From Porphyromonadaceae bacterium UBA7332 (GTDB lineage Bacteria; Bacteroidota; Bacteroidia; Bacteroidales; UBA7332), in NCBI GenBank assembly GCA_002471225.1, contig DKPO01000020.1:33536-79013 (forward strand): a DNA stretch of 45,478 nt. The letters run 5' to 3'. Position 1 is the first letter of the stretch, and each line of letters begins with the position of its first letter. The translations under genes and the position numbers were made by a program. Under the pieces are notes generated by a model. The model was given only the letters and a program-made list of their open reading frames with translations, had not been told where the DNA came from and made no database searches. Below, in pieces: positions 35,541 to 44,003 of the stretch.

Positions 35541-35570
35541 AGGTGTCATTTATTTGATACTATGACACCT
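35541..35570 (-). promoter_or_regulatory. Candidate operator upstream of the acyl-CoA ligase gene
   Basis: Perfect 8-bp inverted arms aggtgtca (35541-35548) and tgacacct (35563-35570) have a 14-bp AT-rich spacer, centred about 45 bases before the ATG at 35510. Size and place suit a dimeric repressor site, as with fatty-acid-responsive TetR regulators. A leader hairpin is the alternative. No regulator gene is adjacent. Confidence 0.4.
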
Positions 35571-35682
35571 ATATATAACAACGATTATCTCTAACTTTTT
35601 GTCCTTGAATTAGGTATATTTAAGAATTAAGAAAAAAGAAATGAATCGTCTCGGAGTTTCTTTTTTCGACAAATTAAATTAC

Positions 35683-35690
35683 TATCTTTG
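35683..35690 (+). promoter_or_regulatory. -7 box for the nrdDG riboswitch transcript
   Basis: TATCTTTG matches TAnnTTTG exactly. The predicted transcription start, a few bases downstream, coincides with the 5' edge of the cobalamin aptamer. An 11-bp inverted repeat of A/T tracts (35631-35641 with 35657-35667) covers the -33 region. Confidence 0.6.
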
Positions 35691-35694
35691 TCTC

Positions 35695-35872
35695 ACGATT
35701 CGGGTTTAATCTATCAATAAATGGATTAATTAAAAGGGAATCGGGTGAGAGTCCCGGACAGTCCCGCTGCTGTAATCTCCTTTATAATGAGTATTTTATC
35801 GAAAAATGGTCACTGCCATAGGTGGGAAGGCCGATAAGATACGGAGTAAGTCAGAATACCTGCCTGCATCGT
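35695..35872 (+). promoter_or_regulatory. Cobalamin (B12) riboswitch aptamer upstream of nrdDG
   Basis: The closing stem pairs acgat (35695-35699) with atcgt (35868-35872). Inside are the conserved blocks of the cobalamin aptamer: aaagggaatcgggtgagagtcc region (35733-35755), cagtcccgctgctgt (35759-35773), the B12 box GTCACTG (35809-35815) and ggtgggaaggc with agtcagaatacctgcc toward the 3' side. Spacing and order fit the family well. The downstream gene pair is a B12-independent ribonucleotide reductase, so binding of cobalamin should switch the operon off. Confidence 0.92.
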
Positions 35873-35997
35873 CAAACGGTTCATTGTTCTCGAGGAGGAG
35901 CGATTGAATATTATGACACTAATCTCTTTGTGTGCGTCATGCGTAGAGAGTAGGGCTCTGAGCCGTTTGGTACCCAAGTATCAAATGGTTTTTTTTT
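35873..35997 (+). terminator. Expression platform: terminator and competing antiterminator
   Basis: ccgtttg (35963-35969) can pair with caaatgg (35982-35988), giving a hairpin followed by nine T's (35989-35997), an intrinsic terminator. The same ccgtttg can instead pair with caaacgg at 35873-35879, immediately after the aptamer stem, extended by ggttc with gagcc. The two pairings exclude each other, so this reads as a transcription attenuator. The intervening loop (35880-35960) has its own small stems. Confidence 0.75.
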
Positions 35998-36031
35998 CTA
36001 ATATTATATATTGTATAAAAGATATTCTACG

Positions 36032-38239
36032 ATGATTGAATCTGTAATTAAAAGAGATGGTAGAGAGGTACCTTTCCATTCGGATAAGATTACTGCTGCG
36101 ATCTGCAAAGCCATGGCACATACTGAAGCCGGACCCGATAAAGAGTTGGCTTCTTCTATTTCTGAGCGAATTTCGCAAAGAGGTAACAATAAGATGAGTG
36201 TTGAAGAAATTCAGGACGCTGTCGAAAACGAATTAATGAAAAGTCGTCGTAAAGACGTTGCCAAAATTTATATTGCTTATCGCAATAAAAGAAGTGTGGC
36301 GCGTCAGGCGAAAACACGTGATATCTTTTTAGAGATCATCGAAGCAAAATCAAACGATATCACACGTGAAAATGCAAATATGAATGCCGACACTCCTGCC
36401 GGTATGATGATGAAGTTTGCCAGCGAAACTACAAAACCTTTTGTTGACGATTATTTATTGACAGATGAGATTCGTCAGGTTGTTCGCCAGGGATATCTTC
36501 ATATTCATGATAAAGACTATTATCCGACAAAGAGTTTAACTTGTGTTCAGCATCCGTTGGATCATATTCTGACTAACGGTTTTGTGGCAGGTCACGGGGA
36601 GTCTCGTCCGGCTAAACGTATCGAGACAGCAAGTATTCAGGGATGTATTTCCTTAGAGACTGCTCAGAATGAAATGCACGGTGGGCAGGCTATTCCAGCT
36701 TTTGATTTCTACTATGCACCGTTTGTTCGTTCGAGTTACATCGAAGAGGTGAAAATGTTAGAGAAGCTGACAGGTGAAGACTTAAGTGAGCTTTACGAAG
36801 TGGAAGTGGAAGACTTCCTGATCAAACCTCTTGATGGCTTAAAAGGTAAAGAACGTTATATGCAACATGCTATGAATCGTACCGTGAGTCGTGTACATCA
36901 GGCTATGGAAGCATTTATTCATAATATGAACACAATTCACAGCCGTGGTGGAAACCAGGTTGTATTCAGTTCGATTAATTATGGGACTGATACTTCAGCT
37001 GAAGGTCGTTGTATTATTCGCGAAATTTTGCATTCAACTTACAGAGGTGTAGGTCGTGAGGCTACGGCAATCTTTCCAATTCAGATCTGGAAAAAGAAGA
37101 GAGGTGTAAACTTCTTGCCTGAAGATCGCAATTTCGATTTGTATCAGTTAGCTTGTAAAGTATCTGCTCGCCGTTTCTTTCCGAACTTCCTTAATCTGGA
37201 TGCTACATTCAATCAGCATGAGAAATGGGATGCAAACGATCCGAAGAGATATAACTACGAGGTAGCGACAATGGGTTGTCGTACACGTGTGTTTGAAAAC
37301 CGTTTCGGAGAGAAAACATCGGTAGGTCGCGGTAATATTTCATTCTCAACGATTAATATCGTTGGTTTGGCACTTGAATGCCGTCATATTGAAAACCAGG
37401 AAGAACGTATCGCTATGTTCTTTGAAAAACTGGAAGATATTCTGAAAATTACGGCTAAACAGCTTCATGAACGCTACGAATTCCAAAAGACAGCTCGTGC
37501 AAAACAATTCCCGTTATTGATGAGTATGTTGTGGAACGGATCTGAAAAGTTGAAACCGAATGATACGATTGAATCTGTAATCAATCAGGGAACGTTAGGT
37601 ATTGGATTTATTGGTTTAGCCGAATGTCTCGTTGCACTTACAGGTAAGCATCACGGGGAAGACACTGCATCTCAGGAACTGGGTTTGCGCATTGTTACTT
37701 ATATGCGTGACAGAGCTTACGATTTTGCAGAACAATATCAGCATAATTACAGCGTACTGGCTACACCGGCAGAAGGCCTTTCGGGACGATTTACAAAAAT
37801 TGACCGCAAGCACTGGGGTATTATTCCGGGGATTACAGACCGTGATTATTATACAAACTCGAATCATGTACCCGTTTATTTCCCTTGCAGCGTAACGCAT
37901 AAGGCAAGTATCGAAGCTCCTTATCACGATCTTACTCGTGGCGGACATATTTTCTATGTTGAAATAGACGGAGATGCAACACACAATCCGGCGTCAATCA
38001 GCGCAGTTGTGGATATTATGGATAAACTGAATATCGGATACGGATCGGTTAACCATAACCGAAACAGATGTTTGGATTGCGGATTTGAAAACGCACAGGA
38101 TAATCTGACTGTTTGTCCTTCTTGCGGTAGCAAACATATTGATAAACTGCAACGTATCACCGGATACCTTGTAGGAACTACGGATCGATGGAATAATGCT
38201 AAATTAGCAGAGTTAAATGACCGTGTGAGACATGATTGA
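36032..38239 (+). CDS. nrdD: Anaerobic ribonucleoside-triphosphate reductase (class III)
   Basis: The protein has 735 residues from the ATG at 36032; an in-frame TTG seven codons earlier is less likely. An N-terminal ATP-cone (about 3-90, VIKRDGREVPFHSDKI) senses ATP/dATP. The catalytic domain includes HIHDKDYYPTKSLTCVQHPL. A zinc site is formed by Cys680-x-x-Cys683 and Cys695-x-x-Cys698. The glycyl-radical loop RITGYLVG carries Gly711, 24 residues from the C-terminus. It makes deoxyribonucleotides without oxygen or cobalamin. It lies behind a cobalamin riboswitch and overlaps nrdG by 8 bases. Confidence 0.97.
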   Translation: MIESVIKRDGREVPFHSDKITAAICKAMAHTEAGPDKELASSISERISQRGNNKMSVEEIQDAVENELMKSRRKDVAKIYIAYRNKRSVARQAKTRDIFLEIIEAKSNDITRENANMNADTPAGMMMKFASETTKPFVDDYLLTDEIRQVVRQGYLHIHDKDYYPTKSLTCVQHPLDHILTNGFVAGHGESRPAKRIETASIQGCISLETAQNEMHGGQAIPAFDFYYAPFVRSSYIEEVKMLEKLTGEDLSELYEVEVEDFLIKPLDGLKGKERYMQHAMNRTVSRVHQAMEAFIHNMNTIHSRGGNQVVFSSINYGTDTSAEGRCIIREILHSTYRGVGREATAIFPIQIWKKKRGVNFLPEDRNFDLYQLACKVSARRFFPNFLNLDATFNQHEKWDANDPKRYNYEVATMGCRTRVFENRFGEKTSVGRGNISFSTINIVGLALECRHIENQEERIAMFFEKLEDILKITAKQLHERYEFQKTARAKQFPLLMSMLWNGSEKLKPNDTIESVINQGTLGIGFIGLAECLVALTGKHHGEDTASQELGLRIVTYMRDRAYDFAEQYQHNYSVLATPAEGLSGRFTKIDRKHWGIIPGITDRDYYTNSNHVPVYFPCSVTHKASIEAPYHDLTRGGHIFYVEIDGDATHNPASISAVVDIMDKLNIGYGSVNHNRNRCLDCGFENAQDNLTVCPSCGSKHIDKLQRITGYLVGTTDRWNNAKLAELNDRVRHD

Positions 38240-38762
38240 TTCTATTTGGTTGCTGCGTATTGTTGAGGATACCGTTGTGGATGGTCCGGGATTTCGTACG
38301 GCAGTTTATGGATCGGGATGTAATCATCGTTGCAAAGGATGTCATAATCCACATTCCTGGAATAAGGAGAACGGTGAACAATATACGATTCAGGAAGTTG
38401 CCGATAAAATTCTGATGAACCCCGTCAGTGATGTAACCTTTACAGGCGGTGATCCTTTTTATCAGGCTGAGGCTTTTGGCCGGCTTGCTGAATTGATAAA
38501 GAAACGGAGTAATAAGAAGATTTGGTGCTATACAGGCTACTGTTTCGAAGAAGTTGTTCGTCATTCCGGATTTCGTCATTTACTTTCGCAAATAGATATT
38601 CTGGTCGATGGACCTTTTATACAGGATCTGTACGAACCGGGTCTCCTTTTTCGCGGAAGCCGCAATCAGCGTCTGATCGATGTTCGCTTATCTCTGATTC
38701 ATAATCGGGTTATAGAGTGGAATTATAATCCTTTTCCTGTATTCGAGAAGGAAACACTATAA
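38232..38762 (+). CDS. nrdG: Anaerobic ribonucleotide reductase activating protein
   Basis: The protein has 176 residues, a small radical SAM enzyme. The cluster motif CxxxCxxC is Cys30, Cys34 and Cys37 (GCNHRCKGCHNP), followed by the SAM-binding TFTGGDPFYQ. It uses SAM to place the glycyl radical on NrdD. The 8-base overlap with nrdD indicates translational coupling in one riboswitch-controlled transcript, ended by the terminator just downstream. Confidence 0.97.
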   Translation: MIDSIWLLRIVEDTVVDGPGFRTAVYGSGCNHRCKGCHNPHSWNKENGEQYTIQEVADKILMNPVSDVTFTGGDPFYQAEAFGRLAELIKKRSNKKIWCYTGYCFEEVVRHSGFRHLLSQIDILVDGPFIQDLYEPGLLFRGSRNQRLIDVRLSLIHNRVIEWNYNPFPVFEKETL

Positions 38763-38783
38763 AGAAGTATCTTTTATATAAGA

Positions 38784-38828
38784 AAAAAGGTTGTTGTAAC
38801 AAATATGAGTTACAGCAACCTTTTTCTT
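38784..38828 (+). terminator. Intrinsic terminator after nrdG
   Basis: Arms of 17 bp (38784-38800 and 38809-38825) with one G-U pair enclose an 8-nt loop, and the stem runs into a T-rich tail. Confidence 0.85.
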
Positions 38829-38966
38829 TTTTCGTCTTACTGGATGCACAATTGACAGTTTAAAGGAGCTTAATAGGTCTTATCGAAATGAACTTTCTAT
38901 ATAAGATCATGTTTTTAGAGTTAGAATAAATGACTTAAAAATGGATGTAATCTTGTTACAAATTAT

Positions 38967-41558
38967 ATGAATCTGATTAAGAAAAATGCTATTCTCTTTC
39001 CTTATCATTTCATTGTGAGAAATTTCAATAAACGAGGCATCTTTCTTTTTTTGCTGTTATCAACCCTCATTGTGACTATGCAGGCCCAGCAAATGATTAC
39101 AGGTGTTGTAAGAGATTCCGTTTCTCGTGAAGTTCTGCCTTATGTGTCTGTATATTATAAGGGGACAACAACCGGAGCTATGACGGATGATAAAGGAGCT
39201 TTTGAAATAGAGAAAATATCCGGCGGAAATTTGACTGTTTCCTGTATTGGTTATAAGGAATTTTCATCACTTATATCTAAGCAGCGGGTTAAACCGATGG
39301 AAATCTTGTTAATTCCTTCTCAGTATCAACTTAATGAAATTGTAGTTAAGCCCGGAAAAGAAAAGTATACACGAAAAGGAAATCCTGCCGTAGAATTTAT
39401 TCAGCAGGTAATTGACCGGAAACAAATGAATGATCCGTATTCGAAAGAGTATTTTTCTTTCAGACGTTACGAGAAGCTGACGTATGCATTAAATAACTTT
39501 GATAGTATAGAGCAGAATAAATTAGTTTACCGGCATTTGAAATTTTTGAAGAATTATGTTGACACATCAATGATCTCTAAAAAGCCGATATTACCCGTAT
39601 CGGTTAAAGAAATGGTTGAGCTCAATTATCTGAAAAATAAATCGGGAACGAAACGTAAAATTGTAGAAGGGTATAAGAAAAGTGGAATTGATCAGGTTTT
39701 GTCCGGAGACGGGATGGATAAATTCTCGGCTGAGACTTTTAAAGAAATAGACATTTATCAGAATGATATATCTTTATTTCTGATTCGCTTCGTGAGTCCG
39801 TTATCTGATATAGGAACCCGTTTTTACAAATACTATCTCAATGATACGGTATTTGTAAATGGGGTACAATGCCGTGATGTTAGCTTTGTGCCTGTGCAAT
39901 CCGAATCTTTAGGGTTTACGGGACATCTCTATGTGGCATTAGACTCAAGTTATTTTGTCAAAAAAGCTATTTTGAATGTTCCCCGGCATATCAATCTGAA
40001 TTTTGTGGATAATATGGTTATTGAACAGGAGTATGATCGTACTCCTGATCACATTCGTATGCTTAAAAAAGATGATGTAGCTGTAGAGTTTAAATTGATA
40101 GGTAAATCAGGAGGATTCTATGCCCGACGTATTAACATGTACAGCGGGGAATCTTTTGAAGCACCGGCCGATTCTATCTTTGAAAAATCTAATCCCGTTG
40201 TCGAGTTGAAGGGAGCTAAAGGTCGGGATTCTGTTTATTGGCAACAAAACAGAGGAATGGCTACAGCAGGCAATGACGAGAATGTAAAAGGTATGCTAAA
40301 TGAAATGCGAAGAGTACCCGTGTATTACTATTCAGAGAAATTGCTGGCAATGCTTATTGACGGTTATATCCCGACGGCAAAAGAAAACAGTAAATTTGAT
40401 ATCGGACCTGTTTCAACGCTTATAAGTGGTAATAGTTTTGAAGGGGCTCGTTTCCGTTTCGGTGGTATGACGACACCGGCACTGAATAAAAACTGGTTTG
40501 CTGAGGGCTATCTGGCTTATGGAACAAGAGATAAAAAGTTGAAATATCGTGGACAACTTGAATATAGTTTTATTGATAAAGAAACTCATCAGCGTGAGTT
40601 CCCTGTTCACTCCGTGAAACTCTCGTATATGTATGATATCAATAAATTAGGTCAGCAATACGGAACAGGGAATAAGGATAATATTTTTACTTCTGTAAGT
40701 CGGAAGAATGATGATCGCGTACTGTATCTCCGAAAAGCGGAGTTAGGTTATCAGCGTGAATTCTATTCAGGATTTTCTTATGAAATAGAATTGCGGAATA
40801 TGATTCAATATGCAACATCGTCCCTTCATTTTGATCAGTTACGACCGGATAGTACTTTGAATCCTTTACGTAGTTTCGGAATGACAGAAGCAGAATTGAA
40901 ACTACGATACTCTCCCGGTGAGAAATTCTATCAAATGAAAGATAAACGTATCAGAATAACCCGCGATGCACCGGAGTTTTATTTGTCACACATTATAGCT
41001 GTTAAGGGCTTTCTGGGTTCGGATTATTCACTTAACCGTACTGAAGTCGGTTTTAATAAATATTTTTGGCTTTCAGCTTTCGGTTCTTTGTCTGTGAAAC
41101 TGAACGCAGGTAAAATATGGAATAAGGTTCCGTTCCCGTTATTGATTATTCCTAAAACCAATATGAGTTATACGATACAGCCTAATTCTTTCTCATTGAT
41201 GAACCCATTGGAGTTTATAAATGATCAATACGCTTTATGGGATGTCACTTATCACATGAGTGGATGGCTGTTGAACTATGTTCCGTTGGTTAAGAAGCTT
41301 AAGTTACGCGAGATTGTTTCTTTCAGAGGTATGTTTGGTAGTCTGAGTAAGAAAAATCTGCCTGAGAATAATTCAGATCTTTTTGTTTTTCCGACAGCAT
41401 CGTATCGAATGGGAAGCACACCATATATGGAAGTTTCGGCAGGTTTAACCAATATACTTAAGCTTTTCAGAATAGAGTATGTCTGGCGTTTAACGTACAG
41501 AGATCATCCGGATATAAATAAAAGTGGTATCCGGGTTGGTTTACATGTCTCTTTCTGA
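38967..41558 (+). CDS. DUF5686/carboxypeptidase-regulatory-like outer-membrane protein
   Basis: The protein has 863 residues. A hydrophobic export signal (about 24-40, ending MQAQ) follows a basic N-terminus. A carboxypeptidase-regulatory-like domain (about 43-120: MITGVVRDSVSREVLPYVSVYYKG, SCIGYKEF) has the same fold as the SusC N-terminal domain, but no plug or SusC signature follows. The remainder fits DUF5686: amphipathic beta-strands, many aromatic residues and a C-terminal SGIRVGLHVSF typical of an outer-membrane barrel. Role unknown; relatives are widespread in Bacteroidetes. It stands alone between the two riboswitch operons. Confidence 0.85.
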   Translation: MNLIKKNAILFPYHFIVRNFNKRGIFLFLLLSTLIVTMQAQQMITGVVRDSVSREVLPYVSVYYKGTTTGAMTDDKGAFEIEKISGGNLTVSCIGYKEFSSLISKQRVKPMEILLIPSQYQLNEIVVKPGKEKYTRKGNPAVEFIQQVIDRKQMNDPYSKEYFSFRRYEKLTYALNNFDSIEQNKLVYRHLKFLKNYVDTSMISKKPILPVSVKEMVELNYLKNKSGTKRKIVEGYKKSGIDQVLSGDGMDKFSAETFKEIDIYQNDISLFLIRFVSPLSDIGTRFYKYYLNDTVFVNGVQCRDVSFVPVQSESLGFTGHLYVALDSSYFVKKAILNVPRHINLNFVDNMVIEQEYDRTPDHIRMLKKDDVAVEFKLIGKSGGFYARRINMYSGESFEAPADSIFEKSNPVVELKGAKGRDSVYWQQNRGMATAGNDENVKGMLNEMRRVPVYYYSEKLLAMLIDGYIPTAKENSKFDIGPVSTLISGNSFEGARFRFGGMTTPALNKNWFAEGYLAYGTRDKKLKYRGQLEYSFIDKETHQREFPVHSVKLSYMYDINKLGQQYGTGNKDNIFTSVSRKNDDRVLYLRKAELGYQREFYSGFSYEIELRNMIQYATSSLHFDQLRPDSTLNPLRSFGMTEAELKLRYSPGEKFYQMKDKRIRITRDAPEFYLSHIIAVKGFLGSDYSLNRTEVGFNKYFWLSAFGSLSVKLNAGKIWNKVPFPLLIIPKTNMSYTIQPNSFSLMNPLEFINDQYALWDVTYHMSGWLLNYVPLVKKLKLREIVSFRGMFGSLSKKNLPENNSDLFVFPTASYRMGSTPYMEVSAGLTNILKLFRIEYVWRLTYRDHPDINKSGIRVGLHVSF

Positions 41559-41685
41559 AAGTGCTGATTGACGATTAATGGAGGTAAAATTGCGTATTGA
41601 GTACGCATGGAAAAGAAGACTTTTCAGATAATTCTCCTTGATGGATTTTATAGAGTGAAATAATAATTAGTTCATTTTTTTATTC

Positions 41686-41693
41686 TACATTTG
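41686..41693 (+). promoter_or_regulatory. -7 box for the B12 operon
   Basis: TACATTTG matches TAnnTTTG exactly and is followed by CAACG. It lies just upstream of the aptamer. The -33 region is weak. Confidence 0.6.
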
Positions 41694-41721
41694 CAACGAT
41701 GGTAGTATTTACTTCAATTCT

Positions 41722-41891
41722 CCGAGGTAAAAACTTTAAAATGGGAATTCGGTGAAAGTCCGAAACTGTACCCGCAGCCGTATGTTTCTTTAAAGTATCT
41801 TTAAAGCAAGGAAAACCACTGATGAAAGGTTCGCAGAACTAAGTATCCGGGAAGGTATTAAAGATATGAAACGAGTCGGAAGACCTGCCTC
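41722..41891 (+). promoter_or_regulatory. Cobalamin (B12) riboswitch aptamer upstream of the B12 operon
   Basis: The closing stem pairs gagg (41724-41727) with cctc (41888-41891). The conserved order is present: aaatgggaattcggtgaaagtc region (41739-41760), cgaaactgtacccgcagccgt (41761-41781 area), the B12 box CCACTG (41816-41821), ccgggaaggt, and gagtcggaagacctgcc at the 3' side. Target genes are B12 import and activation, the classical target of this riboswitch. Cobalamin should repress. Confidence 0.93.
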
Positions 41892-41918
41892 AAACAATTA
41901 ATTTAAAAGTGAAACTTC

Positions 41919-41976
41919 GGGAATAAAGTTTTTGCGGCGGTCATCGTTACGACCTTATTCTCCCATATTTTTATTT
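41919..41976 (+). terminator. Expression-platform hairpin of the B12 operon riboswitch
   Basis: gggaataa (41919-41926) pairs with ttattctccc (41955-41964) with a small bulge, and ggtc (41939-41942) pairs with gacc (41951-41954) inside it. The T-rich stretch atatttttattt follows, and the ATG is only 17 bases beyond the stem. It could act as an intrinsic terminator, by hiding the translation start, or both. Confidence 0.6.
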
Positions 41977-41981
41977 GATTT

Positions 41982-42641
41982 ATGAAAGCCTTTGTTTCGT
42001 GGAGCGGAGGTAAAGATTGTATGTATGCCTTACATAGATTTTTATCTGATACTGAGAATCAAGTTGAATGTTTAGTGAATTTTTGTGATGCGGATACGCT
42101 GAAATCGCGTTCGCACGGATTGGATGCTTCCCTGATTAAAGCGCAGGCAGAAGCTATGGAACTGCAAATTATACAAGAGCCTCTGACTACGGGGTCTTAT
42201 GAATATCATTTCAGGGAGGTTGTGAGTCGTCTGAAAGAGAAAGGTGTAGAAGCCGGCGTTTTTGGCGATATTTATTTACGCGAACACCGGGACTGGATTG
42301 AACGTGTTTGCGGGGAATGTGGCATAAAGGCTTGTTTTCCTTTGTGGGGAGAGCAAACAACCGACTTGTTGCAGCAATTCATTGCGGACGGTTATAGAAC
42401 ACTGATTGTTGCTGTAAAAAAAGAGGATCGTTTTCGTGATTTACCCGGACAAATCTTTAATCAAACTTTATACAAGACTCTTGAATCAATGCATGACGTA
42501 GATCCTTGTGGTGAAAACGGAGAATACCACACTTTCGTGGTAGATGGTCCTTTATTTCACCATCCGCTCAGTTATGAATCAGGCAAAGTTTACGAGACCT
42601 CAGATCATTATTTTTTACCGGTAAGACTAAAAGTAAAATGA
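41982..42641 (+). CDS. DUF71/COG2102 PP-loop ATPase, B12-salvage type
   Basis: The protein has 219 residues. The PP-loop SGGKD at 8-12 (SWSGGKDCMYALHRFL) is the ATP-pyrophosphatase motif. GVFGDIYLREHRDWIERVC and the C-terminal GENGEYHTFVVDGPLF are family hallmarks. The family includes diphthamide synthetase Dph6 (diphthine--ammonia ligase), but bacteria lack diphthamide. Comparative genomics has separated a bacterial subgroup predicted to act in B12 salvage. Its place as first gene after a cobalamin riboswitch and before btuF supports that subgroup; the likely chemistry would be an ATP-dependent amidation of a corrinoid side chain, which is inference. Automatic labels of diphthine ligase would be misleading here. 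Confidence 0.88.
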   Translation: MKAFVSWSGGKDCMYALHRFLSDTENQVECLVNFCDADTLKSRSHGLDASLIKAQAEAMELQIIQEPLTTGSYEYHFREVVSRLKEKGVEAGVFGDIYLREHRDWIERVCGECGIKACFPLWGEQTTDLLQQFIADGYRTLIVAVKKEDRFRDLPGQIFNQTLYKTLESMHDVDPCGENGEYHTFVVDGPLFHHPLSYESGKVYETSDHYFLPVRLKVK

Positions 42642-43468
42642 AAAACTTATTACAGCTTCGATTTACACTATGTATGCTTGTTCTGATAGCAGGCTGTGTG
42701 GCATTGTCGGCTAAAACCTCTTTACGCGTTATATCTTTAGGTCCTTCACTCACTCAAAGTATTTATTATCTCGAAGCTCAGAATCAATTGATCGGCTGTA
42801 CAAGTTATTGTCATTCGGCGAAAGGTGATAAAAAAGAAGTTGTTGCATCGGCCGTAAAGCCCAATTTGGAAAAAATAGCTTCTTTGAAACCGGATCTGGT
42901 ATTGGCTTCAGGATTTACACCGGTCCGTGATATCGAGACATTGCGTAAACTGGGTATTCGGGTTGAGGTATTCCGCAGTCCGAAATCTTTTGATGAAATA
43001 TGTGAACAGTTTCAGCATCTCGGTCATTTGCTGGGATGTGATCGAAAAGCCGGGGAGATTATTCATAATTCAAGACAAAGAGTCAACGAAATTGTATCGA
43101 TCAGTAAGAAGAGAGGAACAAAACCCAAAGTCTTTATGCAAATAGGGGCTTCTCCGATTTTTACCGTTATCCCCAATACATTTATGGATGATTATATTCG
43201 TTATAATGGTTGTTCGAATATTGCATCCGATCTTACAAAAGGGACGATAGGGAGAGAGTTGGTCGTAGCTCGCAGACCGGATTATATTTATATCGTAACA
43301 ATGGGACTCACAGGTACTGAAGAAAAAGTCGAATGGGAACGCTTTAAGCATATTCCGGCAGTACGTAATAACCGGATTTTTATTTTAGATTCAGACTACG
43401 CATGTCAGCCTACGCCGATTTCTTTTGTTCAGACTCTGGAAATTATGCACAAACAAATCAGTCAATAA
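42638..43468 (+). CDS. btuF: BtuF-like cobalamin-binding protein
   Basis: The protein has 276 residues with an N-terminal export signal; LIAGC (Cys20) could be a lipobox. The fold is a class III periplasmic binding protein: VISLGPSLTQSIYYLEAQNQLIGCTSY at the start, KIASLKPDLVLA, the interdomain helix region near 125-155, and RPDYIYIVTMG and PAVRNNRIFILD in the second lobe. It should hand cobalamin or cobinamide to the BtuCD importer. It overlaps the DUF71 gene by 4 bases (ATGA). Siderophore-binding relatives share the fold, but the riboswitch fixes B12 as the probable ligand. Confidence 0.88.
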   Translation: MKNLLQLRFTLCMLVLIAGCVALSAKTSLRVISLGPSLTQSIYYLEAQNQLIGCTSYCHSAKGDKKEVVASAVKPNLEKIASLKPDLVLASGFTPVRDIETLRKLGIRVEVFRSPKSFDEICEQFQHLGHLLGCDRKAGEIIHNSRQRVNEIVSISKKRGTKPKVFMQIGASPIFTVIPNTFMDDYIRYNGCSNIASDLTKGTIGRELVVARRPDYIYIVTMGLTGTEEKVEWERFKHIPAVRNNRIFILDSDYACQPTPISFVQTLEIMHKQISQ

Positions 43469-43472
43469 TAAT

Positions 43473-44003
43473 ATGGAAACTACAGGACTTATACACATCT
43501 ATACGGGAGACGGTAAAGGGAAAACAACTTCAGCTATCGGGCTTGCAGCGCGGGCTTTGGGTGGAGGATTAAAGGTTTGTTATGTCTCATTTCATAAGCG
43601 TCCCGAATTATTCGGATATACTGAAATGGACAGCCTCAGAACACTGGGCGCGAAAGTCATTAACCTGGCAAAAGGTCACCCGCATCTGGACTCATCGATC
43701 AAACGCGAAACAATGGAAACGGAAGTTAAAGGGGGCTTGATCATGCTGAAAGAACTGATTCGTACAGAAAAATTTGATTTGTTATTGTTGGATGAAATTC
43801 TGATATCCGTACGTGATGGTTATATCGGAGAAGATTTGTTGATAGATTTTGTTCAGACAAAACCCGAAGAACTGGAATTGGTAATGACAGGGCGTGGAGC
43901 AACTCCTGCTTTGATAGAGTTGGCGGATTATGTGAGTAACGTGCAGAAAGTCAAACATCCTTTTGATCGTGCTGTACCAAGTAGGAAAGGGATAGAATAT
44001 TAA
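43473..44003 (+). CDS. cobA: Cob(I)yrinic acid a,c-diamide adenosyltransferase
   Basis: The protein has 176 residues from the ATG at 43473; an earlier in-frame start would lie inside btuF. The P-loop GDGKGKTT is at 12-19 (HIYTGDGKGKTTSAIGLAARALG). FDLLLLDEI, VMTGRGATP and VKHPFDRAVPSRKGIEY are the CobA/BtuR family motifs. It transfers the adenosyl group of ATP to the cobalt of a reduced corrinoid, making the coenzyme form after import. Its stop codon shares one base with the ATG of the permease gene. Confidence 0.95.
   Translation: METTGLIHIYTGDGKGKTTSAIGLAARALGGGLKVCYVSFHKRPELFGYTEMDSLRTLGAKVINLAKGHPHLDSSIKRETMETEVKGGLIMLKELIRTEKFDLLLLDEILISVRDGYIGEDLLIDFVQTKPEELELVMTGRGATPALIELADYVSNVQKVKHPFDRAVPSRKGIEY

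Noticed and set aside
41982..42641. Diphthine--ammonia ligase as the function of the PP-loop gene
   Set aside because: Diphthamide is absent from bacteria, and the B12 riboswitch and btuF context support the B12-related subgroup.
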